NCBI GenBank assembly: GCA_964357925.1
Contig: CAYHMW010000006.1
Span: forward strand, 1 to 47,101
Direction: 5' to 3'
DNA from: CAYHMW01 sp964357925
GTDB lineage: Bacteria > Patescibacteriota > Microgenomatia > UBA8517
Length of the DNA: 47,101 nt
The notes beneath the pieces are model-generated. The model saw only the letters and a list, made by a program, of their open reading frames with translations, did not search any database and was not told the DNA's origin. Shown here in pieces: positions 41,273-47,101 of this stretch (the stretch's first letter is position 1; each line of letters starts with the position of its first letter). The translations under genes and the position numbers were made by a program.

Positions 41273-41314
41273 GGGGTGATAAGAACCTGGCATGAGCCAG
41301 AACCTTGACACCCC
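41273..41314 (+). other. Hairpin in the tRNA-Asp leader
   Basis: GGGGTG (41273-41278) pairs with CACCCC (41309-41314), and an inner CTGGC/GCCAG stem closes a 4-base loop. No T-run follows. It ends 12 bases before the tRNA and could be a processing or attenuation structure. Confidence 0.5.
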
Positions 41315-41325
41315 TCGTTGTATTC

Positions 41326-41399
41326 GGGGTGTTAGCTCAGTTGGCTAGAGCGCTTCCCTGTCACGGAAGAGGCCAGGGGTTCGAGTCCCCTACACCTCG
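41326..41399 (+). tRNA. tRNA-Asp, anticodon GTC
   Basis: The acceptor GGGGTGT pairs with ACACCTC, the D arm is GCTC/GAGC, the anticodon arm is CTTCC/GGAAG around CTGTCAC, the T arm is AGGGG/CCCCT around TTCGAGT, and the discriminator is G, an Asp identity base. CCA is not encoded. Confidence 0.95.
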
Positions 41400-41429
41400 C
41401 AGAAACTTGTTTCGGGTCCTCGATACCCC

Positions 41430-41446
41430 TCCTGGCTTTGCCAGGA
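41430..41446 (+). terminator. Possible terminator hairpin after tRNA-Asp
   Basis: TCCTGGC/GCCAGGA closes a 3-base loop 31 bases after the tRNA. It lacks a T-run, so it may be only a stabilising or processing hairpin. Confidence 0.35.
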
Positions 41447-41476
41447 TTGCCGAGTCCTCGCTACAGCTCGCCAGAT

Positions 41477-42415
41477 TCATTTTTGTTGACTGAAGTAATT
41501 GATAGTTTTCTTTAAACCTTCTTCCAGTCTGACTTTTGGTTCCCAGTTTAACTCTCTTTTGGCCAAAGATATGTCTGGCTGACGTTGCTTTGGGTCGTCT
41601 GCTGGTAGCGGTCTATAAGCTAGTTTGGAATTTGAGTTCGTAAGTTTGATTACCAGTTTGGCGAGTTCTATGATTGTGAACTCCTTAGGGTTTCCTAAGT
41701 TAACAGGGCCTGTGAAGTTATTTTTATTCATTAATTTATAGAGGCCAGAAACAAGATCATCCACGTAACAAAACGAGCGAGTTTGAGAGCCCTCCCCATA
41801 AATTGTAATGTCTTCGCCTGCCAAGGCTTGTGTAATGAGATTGGATACAACTCTGCCGTCGTTCCTGGCCATGCTTGGACCGTATGTGTTGAAAATTCTT
41901 GCTACTCTGATATCAACTCCATTTTGCCTGTGGTAATCAAAAAACAATGTTTCTGCGACCCTTTTGCCCTCATCGTAGCAGGCTCTTGGGCCGATTGGAT
42001 TCACATTGCCGCGATAACTTTCTTTCTGTGGGTGCTCGAGAGGATCACCGTAAATTTCTGAAGTAGAAGCTTGAAGAATTCTTGAGTTGCGCTTTTTAGC
42101 TAAGCCCAAAACATTGATCACTCCCATCGTATTGGCCTTAATTGTACGGACGGGATTGTGCTGATAGTGCACTGGGGATGCAGGACAGGCCAGATTATAT
42201 ATTTGATCTATTCGATAGTTATTCAGGTAGAAGGGTTCAATGATATCGTGTTCAATAAATTCAAAATTTGGATTCTTGGTAAAATCTTCTATGTTTTCTT
42301 TCCTACCTGTAAATAAATTGTCCACGCATACCACTGTGTCGCCTTTTTTAAGAAGCAGCCTTGATAAGTGACTCCCAACAAAACCAGCCCCTCCTGTAAC
42401 AACCGCTACGCTCAT
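41477..42415 (-). CDS. UDP-glucuronate decarboxylase (UXS type)
   Basis: This 312-residue extended short-chain dehydrogenase makes UDP-xylose from UDP-glucuronate. It has the NAD-binding VTGGAGFVGSHL, the UXS-specific LACPASPVHYQHNP, STSEIYGDPLEHPQKESY, the catalytic CYDEGKR (Tyr147, Lys151), ARIFNTYGP and GSQTRSFCYVDDLV. These match UXS enzymes better than dTDP-glucose dehydratases or UDP-galactose epimerases. Its product would enter surface glycan. The ATG is 6 bases after an extended -10 (TGC-TAAAAT), and the gene is divergent from the response regulator. Confidence 0.92.
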   Translation of the reverse strand: MSVAVVTGGAGFVGSHLSRLLLKKGDTVVCVDNLFTGRKENIEDFTKNPNFEFIEHDIIEPFYLNNYRIDQIYNLACPASPVHYQHNPVRTIKANTMGVINVLGLAKKRNSRILQASTSEIYGDPLEHPQKESYRGNVNPIGPRACYDEGKRVAETLFFDYHRQNGVDIRVARIFNTYGPSMARNDGRVVSNLITQALAGEDITIYGEGSQTRSFCYVDDLVSGLYKLMNKNNFTGPVNLGNPKEFTIIELAKLVIKLTNSNSKLAYRPLPADDPKQRQPDISLAKRELNWEPKVRLEEGLKKTINYFSQQK

Positions 42416-42421
42416 CGTTGC

Positions 42422-42430
42422 ATTTTAGCA
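42422..42430 (-). promoter_or_regulatory. Extended -10 promoter of the UXS gene
   Basis: TGC-TAAAAT on the minus strand, 6 bases from the ATG at 42415. Confidence 0.6.
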
Positions 42431-42432
42431 GA

Positions 42433-42461
42433 TTGTAAGGTCTTGAAGTCAGCATTATAAT
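42433..42461 (+). promoter_or_regulatory. Promoter of the response-regulator gene
   Basis: TTGTAA (42433-42438), a 17-base spacer and TATAAT (42456-42461), 6 bases from the ATG at 42468. It sits back to back with the UXS promoter in 40 bases. Confidence 0.7.
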
Positions 42462-42467
42462 TGTTTT

Positions 42468-42851
42468 ATGGAAAATGAGTTTGTTGGAAAAAATATAATA
42501 TCGATAGATGACAACAACAGTGCCCAACAGATATACGTAAAAATGTTAGAGAGCATGGGTCTTCATATTGATGTGGCTCATGATGGTGAACAAGGTCTTC
42601 AAATGTTAAAAGAAAATTACTACGACATAGTACTTTTGGATATTATGATGCCGAAACTTAACGGGATAGCACTTGTCCAAAAGTTAAGCGAGGAGGGGGT
42701 AAAGTACGGGAAGATAATCATTCTATCTAACCTCAATAACATGGAGTTGGCAGAGCTTATGAAGAGAGAGCATAAGATCGACGAGTATCTTATCAAAGCT
42801 GAGCATAGGCCTGAGGAGGTTGGGGAAATTGTTACAAGACACCTCAGATGA
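42468..42851 (+). CDS. Stand-alone response-regulator receiver domain
   Basis: This 127-residue protein is a single receiver (CheY-like) domain. The acid pocket is Asp14-Asp15 (SIDDNNSAQ), the phosphorylation site is Asp58 in VLLDIMMPKLNG, the switch Ser is in IILSNLNN and the conserved Lys is in EYLIKAEH. There is no DNA-binding or enzyme domain, so it must act through a partner; no histidine kinase lies in the window. The UXS gene is divergent and a LysM gene follows downstream, but co-regulation is only suggested by position. No Shine-Dalgarno site is visible; the transcript is probably leaderless. Confidence 0.93.
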   Translation: MENEFVGKNIISIDDNNSAQQIYVKMLESMGLHIDVAHDGEQGLQMLKENYYDIVLLDIMMPKLNGIALVQKLSEEGVKYGKIIILSNLNNMELAELMKREHKIDEYLIKAEHRPEEVGEIVTRHLR

Positions 42852-42874
42852 GCCGTGTAGACTATTGACATGCT

Positions 42875-42921
42875 TCTTGGGTTCGTCTAAATTCACCTTA
42901 ATATTATTGCTGCCCTATAAT
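42875..42921 (+). promoter_or_regulatory. Tandem promoters of the LysM gene
   Basis: TTGACA (42875-42880) with TAATAT 18 bases on, and a second -10, TATAAT (42916-42921), nearer the gene. Either gives a true 5' leader carrying the ribosome-binding site. Confidence 0.5.
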
Positions 42922-42959
42922 TACTCTTTAAATCGAGTGGTTGTTGGGAGGTGATATAA

Positions 42960-43583
42960 ATGAATTTAAAAGATTTACTAAAAGCGATTAAATTTAACGA
43001 ATCGACGATTAGCACGATACTTGGGGTTTTGGTGGTTGTAGTTGTTGGGATTTTTGTTGTTAATTACTTCAGAAACTTGGAGCCTGGAAACACACTTCCC
43101 ACTGGAATAAATACTGAGGATTTGGATGCGAGTATTAGATCATCATACACAGTAAAGGAAGGGGATTCACTTTGGACAATATCCGAGGAAGTGTATGGGA
43201 CAGGGTACAACTGGGTAGATATTAAAAAAGCTAATAGCTTGACTGATGCAAACGCTATTGAAGCTGGACAGGTTTTAAAGATTCCGAGTGTTGAAGTTAA
43301 AGCAGCGAACGAAGATGCTACGATTGCAACATCCACACCAAGTGCATCACCTTTAGCTACAGTTAAACCGAGTGTAAAACCAGTGGCAATAGTGGAAGAG
43401 GACGTTGATAGTCCTCGCGATATAACTGGTGGCACTTATACTGTTGTTTCGGGTGACAATTTGTGGGACATAGCTACTCGTGCGTACGGAGATGGTTATC
43501 AATGGGTCAGAATCGCTGAAGCAAATGAATTGGTCAATCCTGGCATTATCCACGCAGGCAATGTCTTTGCGATACCGAGGTAA
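42960..43583 (+). CDS. Membrane-anchored protein with two LysM domains
   Basis: This 207-residue protein has a single helix near the N-terminus (about 19-38). Two LysM domains follow: YTVKEGDSLWTISEEVYG... at about 61-108 and YTVVSGDNLWDIATRAYG... at about 159-206. A Ser/Pro/Thr-rich linker joins them. LysM binds N-acetylglucosamine polymers such as peptidoglycan, so it should sit outside the membrane and hold it to the wall. A good Shine-Dalgarno site (GGAGGTGAT) precedes the ATG. The gene is followed by tRNA-Gly(CCC). Confidence 0.9.
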   Translation: MNLKDLLKAIKFNESTISTILGVLVVVVVGIFVVNYFRNLEPGNTLPTGINTEDLDASIRSSYTVKEGDSLWTISEEVYGTGYNWVDIKKANSLTDANAIEAGQVLKIPSVEVKAANEDATIATSTPSASPLATVKPSVKPVAIVEEDVDSPRDITGGTYTVVSGDNLWDIATRAYGDGYQWVRIAEANELVNPGIIHAGNVFAIPR

Positions 43584-43588
43584 CGAGC

Positions 43589-43594
43589 TATAAT
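43589..43594 (+). promoter_or_regulatory. -10 box of tRNA-Gly(CCC)
   Basis: TATAAT 15 bases before the tRNA 5' end, just after the LysM stop codon. Confidence 0.55.
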
Positions 43595-43609
43595 TGGGAG
43601 GGAAACTTT

Positions 43610-43680
43610 GCGGGATTCGTATAGTGGTAATATGTATCCTTCCCAAGGATAAGCGACGGGTTCGATTCCCGTATCCCGCT
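43610..43680 (+). tRNA. tRNA-Gly, anticodon CCC
   Basis: The acceptor GCGGGAT pairs with ATCCCGC, the anticodon arm is TATCC/GGATA around TTCCCAA, the T arm is ACGGG/CCCGT around TTCGATT, and the discriminator is T. CCA is not encoded. Confidence 0.95.
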
Positions 43681-43682
43681 CA

Positions 43683-43705
43683 GGAAAGCTTTAGTCTAAG
43701 CTTCC
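43683..43705 (+). terminator. Hairpin after tRNA-Gly(CCC)
   Basis: GGAA, one bulged A, and GCTT pair with AAGC-TTCC around a 6-base loop. There is no T-run. It is a likely transcript end or processing site. The 160 bases from there to 43865 hold no gene that I can support. Confidence 0.45.
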
Positions 43706-43865
43706 GTGTGAGAGCATATTGCAAGTAGGTGTAGCAGTAAGCAAATAGAGTATAAATATTATACCAAGTAAGCCAAAAAGGTCTATTTTCTGTGAATACC
43801 TTGATGCCAGATATTGCGTGAATGTCTTTGTGAAAATTATTGCACACTAATTGTAACCAATTATT

Positions 43866-44561
43866 TTACAACTTGAGATATTTTTGTCTAAGTGGCTCTG
43901 GAAAGCGCTCGATGGCGTAGCGGAGGGTTGTGCGAGGCAGTTGACGAATATTTTCTGTAAGGAAACTCACTAAAACTGTTTGGTCTTTCTTACCAACTTC
44001 ACGCAACACCCAACCGACAGCTTTGTGAATAAGGTCGTGTTTATCATTTAACAAGATTTGTGCAATTTTGATTGAGTCTTCTAATTGGTCATGATAAATA
44101 AAGGTAAAAGTAGAAATGATTGAGATTCTCTTCTCCCACAAATCTTGTGATTTAGCCAATTTAATGAGAATTTTTCTGTCCTTGTCTAATAAATAAGCTC
44201 CAACTATTTTGTGAGCAGAAAGATCAACTAAATCCCAATTGTTAATGTATTTGGTATTTTTTAGGTAAAAGTTGTAAATAGCTTTTCTGTCTTTATTGTT
44301 CGCTTTTTCAAACTGGTGAACTAGAATCAGGAGTGCTATTAAGCGTTCTTCGTGTATTTTAGATTGAAGTAACCTCCTAATATCTATAAGTGGCAAGTTC
44401 GTGTATTTTTTAACTATAGATCGTGACTGAGGCACCGTGAGGCCTAGAAATTTGTCTCCTTGGGCGTACTGACCTTTACCGGTTTTGAAATATCGAGCTA
44501 GGTTTCTGGCTCTAGTTGGGTCTGCATTTGCTAAGATTTCTTGCTTAATATTTTTCAACAT
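43866..44561 (-). CDS. DNA alkylation repair protein, AlkD-like
   Basis: This 231-residue all-helical HEAT-repeat protein of the AlkC/AlkD family removes bulky or positively charged alkyl bases from DNA. Visible marks are the start with RYFKTGKGQYAQGDKFLGLTVPQ, HEERLIALLILVHQF, WDLVDLSAHKIVGAYL (the Trp and Asp thought to line the DNA-binding groove), LWEKRISIISTFTFI and DLIHKAVGWVLREVGKKD. It is full length and stands alone, convergent with the tRNA-Gly unit. Confidence 0.92.
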   Translation of the reverse strand: MLKNIKQEILANADPTRARNLARYFKTGKGQYAQGDKFLGLTVPQSRSIVKKYTNLPLIDIRRLLQSKIHEERLIALLILVHQFEKANNKDRKAIYNFYLKNTKYINNWDLVDLSAHKIVGAYLLDKDRKILIKLAKSQDLWEKRISIISTFTFIYHDQLEDSIKIAQILLNDKHDLIHKAVGWVLREVGKKDQTVLVSFLTENIRQLPRTTLRYAIERFPEPLRQKYLKL

Positions 44562-44593
44562 TTAAATAGCATTCAAAGCAATCTTAGCACAGG

Positions 44594-44602
44594 TGATATA
44601 AT
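44594..44602 (+). promoter_or_regulatory. Extended -10 promoter of tRNA-Thr
   Basis: TGA-TATAAT on the plus strand, 31 bases before the tRNA. It is also the only good promoter for the coding gene that follows the tRNA. Confidence 0.65.
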
Positions 44603-44633
44603 TTGATATGAGTGTCCGCATCAGGACTCACAA

Positions 44634-44706
44634 GCCGACGTAGCTCAGTTGGTAGAGCATTGCTTTCGTAAAGCAGTGGTCGGTGGTTCGAATCCACCCG
44701 TCGGCT
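44634..44706 (+). tRNA. tRNA-Thr, anticodon CGT
   Basis: The acceptor GCCGACG pairs with CGTCGGC, the D arm is GCTC/GAGC, the anticodon arm is TTGCT/AGCAG around TTCGTAA, the T arm is GGTGG/CCACC around TTCGAAT, and the discriminator is T. CCA is not encoded. The next base is C and then the ATG of the next gene. Confidence 0.95.
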
Positions 44707-44707
44707 C

Positions 44708-45424
44708 ATGAAGGAAAAACTGTCGAGACTTGAGAGAATGGAGGGAAAGCGAAATCGCAGAAGCGCATTTTTGCTTCTTATTCTTACTATTGCCTTGGTT
44801 GCATTTATGCTTCGCCTAGGTCCCTCTCTTATCCCAAAGTTTACTGATTTTCTTCGGGACTTAATTGGTCAAAATATTGAGACGCAGGGTGAAGATGTTG
44901 TTCCCCCATCACCTCCGATTTTTGATGAATTGCCAGAGTTTACGAAGGAACCCAGGCTCGTGGTTATAGGATCGGCAGAAGAAGGGTCTTTAGTTAGTGT
45001 CAAGGTTAATGATGCGAAAAAAGAGGTCGTTGCCAATGCGAGTGGGCGCTTTTCTAGCACATTTGATCTCAAAGAGGGAGAAAATGTTGTAGTTGCGATG
45101 GCAACAGATCGAAATCATAACAAAAGTGGAGAATCCGAATCAGTAAGAATTACTTACGACACTAAACCACCTGAACTTGTTGTCGAGAAACCAATAAATG
45201 GTGAGAGTTTTTTTGGTACTTTGGGTAAGCAGAAGACAATTGAAGGTCACACAGAAAAAAATGCAACTGTCACTGTTAATGACAGAGTAGTAGTTGTCGC
45301 CAGAGATGGCAGGCTTAATTATCCGATTTCCTTAAATGAAGGAGAAAATGTGCTTAAAATTATTGCTCGAGATCTTGCTGGCAATGAGACACTTCAAGAA
45401 ATTAAGGTTAACTACACGCGTTAG
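44708..45424 (+). CDS. Membrane-anchored protein with two Ig-like domains
   Basis: This 238-residue protein has a basic N-terminus with KGKRNRR-like charge, one helix (about 20-38), a linker, and two beta-sandwich repeats of the glucodextranase-B / bacterial Ig-like type: VVIGSAEEGSLVSVKVND...FDLKEGENVVVAMATD (about 80-145) and the parallel IEGHTEKNATVTVNDR...ISLNEGENVLKIIARD (about 160-235). It probably sits outside the membrane, binding glycans or holding a surface layer. The ATG lies one base after the tRNA-Thr discriminator, so its mRNA must come from the tRNA transcript. It ends overlapping the convergent ligase gene by 4 bases. Confidence 0.85.
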   Translation: MKEKLSRLERMEGKRNRRSAFLLLILTIALVAFMLRLGPSLIPKFTDFLRDLIGQNIETQGEDVVPPSPPIFDELPEFTKEPRLVVIGSAEEGSLVSVKVNDAKKEVVANASGRFSSTFDLKEGENVVVAMATDRNHNKSGESESVRITYDTKPPELVVEKPINGESFFGTLGKQKTIEGHTEKNATVTVNDRVVVVARDGRLNYPISLNEGENVLKIIARDLAGNETLQEIKVNYTR

Positions 45425-46575
45425 TTTTTTCTGCTTATCCCAATAAGAAGTGCGAGCCATGCCATTGCAGTCATATAAAATATTGAGTTTCCAAAAAAAG
45501 AATGCGTGCCCAGTGACACTAGGCTAGCCTTGAGGATTCTTCCATTCGAATCATGTCGTGTGGTATCAAGTAAAGTTTTGGTTGAAAAAATAAATGTTAT
45601 TCCTCCAACCAATCCTGTGGTTGCGAGGATGAAGAGGTAGCTATTGTCAGCGCCATGACATGAATTCATCGACATTAAATTTGCGTTATTTTGCTTTTTG
45701 GCATTGCAAATGTTGTTAAAACCAACTCCCAAGAGTGGGTTTTCTTTGAAAATTTTAATGGTTTCCGAATAGTTCGTGCCTCGGGCTGTAATGGTGCTTA
45801 GCCTCAGTAAGTTGCCGCCTTCGCCGCTTGGCTTGGGCAACATAAAAAATAAGAAGAATATTGATATTGTGCCAATTGCTATTGATTTTAGATTTATTTT
45901 AGGAAGTAGCATATAGATAACGCCTGCACCTAAACTCAGGTAGCTTGCCCTGGAATACGTAAAAAGGATCGTGATTAGGATAAAAAGAAATATTTTTTTT
46001 TGGTAATTCCTTAGTGCAACAAGAGCGGTGAACGTCAAAATTAAACCTGTGAAAGTCGGGTCTAATAGTGTTGATGTTAATCTAAAGTAATGGTCATCCC
46101 ATCCTAAAATTTTCATAAACCTTAAGTCTGGGAGAAAGGTGTATTGTAGCCAGCCAAATAATGCAATGAGTACTCCACCTATTAATAATCCTTGAAGAAT
46201 TTCAGTTTTTTTCAAAATTTTCTCCCCTGTTGCCAAAATTGCAACGTAGGAAAGTGAAAGAAAACTAACAAACCGTATTAAATAAAATATGGCGTTTGAA
46301 TTAAACAGGCCGGGGCGATCAAATAATGAAATAATTAAACTAAAGGCAGCTATTAGAATATAGTTGGCAAAAAGAAACATGTGTTTGTTTCTATGTCGCA
46401 CAATAGAATATATAGTTAGAGGTAAAGTGGTAAGTGCAATTATATCAAGCGGGTGGATAGTAAATGGAAACTGAAAGGCGAGGTCGATAAAAAAGCCAGG
46501 CATTTGTCCCAGTGGGATTAGCACAAGTGTCGAAAGTATGACTAATCTAAGTAGTTTGTTTATTATTGTTGACAT
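45421..46575 (-). CDS. O-antigen ligase-like polysaccharide membrane protein
   Basis: This 384-residue integral membrane protein has about ten hydrophobic segments and a large external loop. The Wzy_C/WaaL-type signature is visible: ENPLLGVGFNNICN followed by SCHGADNSYLFILATTGLVGG. Such proteins ligate or polymerise surface glycan chains. It overlaps the end of the GT2 gene upstream by 29 bases, so the two are co-transcribed as the end of a surface-polysaccharide cluster that continues outside the window. Confidence 0.85.
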   Translation of the reverse strand: MSTIINKLLRLVILSTLVLIPLGQMPGFFIDLAFQFPFTIHPLDIIALTTLPLTIYSIVRHRNKHMFLFANYILIAAFSLIISLFDRPGLFNSNAIFYLIRFVSFLSLSYVAILATGEKILKKTEILQGLLIGGVLIALFGWLQYTFLPDLRFMKILGWDDHYFRLTSTLLDPTFTGLILTFTALVALRNYQKKIFLFILITILFTYSRASYLSLGAGVIYMLLPKINLKSIAIGTISIFFLFFMLPKPSGEGGNLLRLSTITARGTNYSETIKIFKENPLLGVGFNNICNAKKQNNANLMSMNSCHGADNSYLFILATTGLVGGITFIFSTKTLLDTTRHDSNGRILKASLVSLGTHSFFGNSIFYMTAMAWLALLIGISRKN

Positions 46576-47101
46576 AAAGTATAGACCAAGCTAGAAATGA
46601 GTGGAGGCTCATTAGAGTCGCGTGGATAAAGCCAGGAGTGCCATCGTTGAAACCACCTTTGTATAAATAATTATTAATAAATTTAAGTGGTGGCCAGAGG
46701 AAAACTTTTAGTAGGAGGCTTTTTTTACCTTCTTCTTTCAATGCGAGAGCGTGCCATTCAGACCAGCGATTAACACTTTTGACAAATTCATTAATCTTTT
46801 CGTGTGGGTAGTGCAAGATTGGACTATTAAGTTCACTCACTTTTCCATCAACTTTGAGATTAGGATGCACTCTCCTACTCCACTCCCCTTTCCCTTTTTT
46901 CACGAGCCGTGTCACACGAGAATTCCCTGTTTCACCGTACTTTAGCAATCTACCCATAAAGTAGTCGTGGCGAGGAAAAGAGAAGGCTGAAAAACGAGCT
47001 CTAGATCCCGCATCAAGTGCGGGATGACACATACTCAAAATTTCTGATGCTAGTTCTGGGGACACGATTTCATCGGCATCGACAAGGAGAGTCCAATCGC
47101 C
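46547..47101 (-). CDS. GT2 glycosyltransferase, partial, with repeat insertion
   Basis: The reading frame runs through the right edge of the window, so the N-terminus is missing; the first visible residues are GDWTLLVDADEIVSPELASEIL, with the metal-binding DxD-type motif. The rest (PRHDYFMGRLLKYG, VHPNLKVDGKVSEL, HYPHEK, KFINNYLYKGGFNDGTPGF) matches the WaaE-like family that adds sugars to lipid-linked glycans. Between EIL and AFSFPR lie about 10 residues (CHPALDAGSR) encoded by the 29-base palindromic repeat at 47001-47029. They lengthen a normally short turn without breaking the frame. Confidence 0.85.
   Translation of the reverse strand, partial: GDWTLLVDADEIVSPELASEILSMCHPALDAGSRARFSAFSFPRHDYFMGRLLKYGETGNSRVTRLVKKGKGEWSRRVHPNLKVDGKVSELNSPILHYPHEKINEFVKSVNRWSEWHALALKEEGKKSLLLKVFLWPPLKFINNYLYKGGFNDGTPGFIHATLMSLHSFLAWSILYVNNNKQTT
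47001..47029. repeat. Palindromic repeat, half copy inside a gene
   Basis: These 29 bases are identical to 20197-20225 and form the ATCCCGCA/TGCGGGAT hairpin. They lie in frame in the GT2 gene, adding CHPALDAGSR. The left hairpin of the full element is absent here. Confidence 0.8.

Noticed and set aside
105..43680. Possible UGA-to-glycine recoding, considered because two glycine tRNAs occur in a CPR-like genome.
   Set aside because: Their anticodons are TCC and CCC, not TCA, and TGA is used as a normal stop (for example at gatC/gatA and gatA/gatB).
43691..43846. Open minus-strand frame of 52 codons with a hydrophobic stretch (IDLFGLLGIIFILYLL) between tRNA-Gly(CCC) and the AlkD-like gene.
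   Set aside because: It has no ATG, GTG or TTG in a useful place, no Shine-Dalgarno site, and it ends inside the tRNA hairpin. A non-standard start would have to be assumed, so it is not listed as a gene.
1..47101. CRISPR array, insertion sequence, integrase, phage or plasmid genes.
   Set aside because: No regularly spaced repeats, transposase or integrase motifs, or phage structural genes were seen. The holin-family name at 13614 refers to a family that is mostly chromosomal.

Overview
The window looks like a 47 kb piece of chromosome from a small-genome, AT-rich bacterium, most likely a member of the Candidate Phyla Radiation (Patescibacteria). This is an inference from gene content and style. 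Genes are tightly packed and often overlap by 1 to 35 bases. Several housekeeping proteins are short for their families: UvrC ends before the helix-hairpin-helix pair, DNA polymerase III delta has 225 residues, and the glucan phosphorylase has about 550. Many small secreted or membrane-anchored proteins of unknown function lie between the housekeeping genes. TGA is used as a stop (for example at the gatC/gatA overlap), so the UGA=Gly code of Gracilibacteria and Absconditabacteria does not apply. I saw no phage or plasmid backbone and no CRISPR array.

Layout. 1-2.9 kb: tRNA-Gly(TCC) with a duplicated 3' end, a four-helix membrane protein, a DedA protein divergent from a very acidic small protein, and two small genes that share a duplicated 3' end plus terminator. 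3-6.1 kb: a GH130-like protein overlapping a large glycosyltransferase-4/(alpha/alpha) fusion. 6.3-8.7 kb: an accessory patch with two ASCH-domain genes, tRNA-His, a back-to-back gene pair that could be a toxin/immunity module, and a tail-anchored protein. 8.8-14 kb: glucan phosphorylase, a histidine phosphatase with an anchored cyclophilin, secG with an orphan oligopeptide-binding protein, and a holin-like protein. 14-24 kb: nucleotide-excision repair and SOS genes (uvrC, uvrA, uvrB, lexA) with a secreted transglutaminase-like protein between uvrA and uvrC. 24-31 kb: one long minus-strand unit, ruvC-metallopeptidase-holA-phosphohexomutase-ppsA-enolase. 31-38 kb: gatC-gatA-gatB-dnaE followed by rplS and an odd tRNA-like gene. 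38-41 kb: polX-lemA-htpX. 41-47 kb: tRNA-Asp, a UDP-glucuronate decarboxylase, a stand-alone response regulator, a LysM protein, tRNA-Gly(CCC), an AlkD-like protein, tRNA-Thr joined directly to an Ig-like surface protein, and the end of a polysaccharide cluster (O-antigen-ligase-like protein and a partial GT2).

How it fits together. Glucan phosphorylase, phosphohexomutase, enolase and PEP synthase outline a route between storage glucan, sugar phosphates and PEP. The decarboxylase, GT4 fusion, GT2 and ligase point to cell-surface glycan synthesis. UvrABC, LexA, RuvC, PolX, AlkD and DnaE form an unusually dense DNA-repair set.

The most consistent structural signal is in the starts. About a dozen lead genes have a sigma-70-type -10 box only 6 to 12 bases before the start codon and no Shine-Dalgarno sequence, so they are probably transcribed leaderless. 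A second, smaller class of small orphan genes has strong Shine-Dalgarno sites and true 5' leaders. All calls come from reading the sequence and recognising families; no searches were run.
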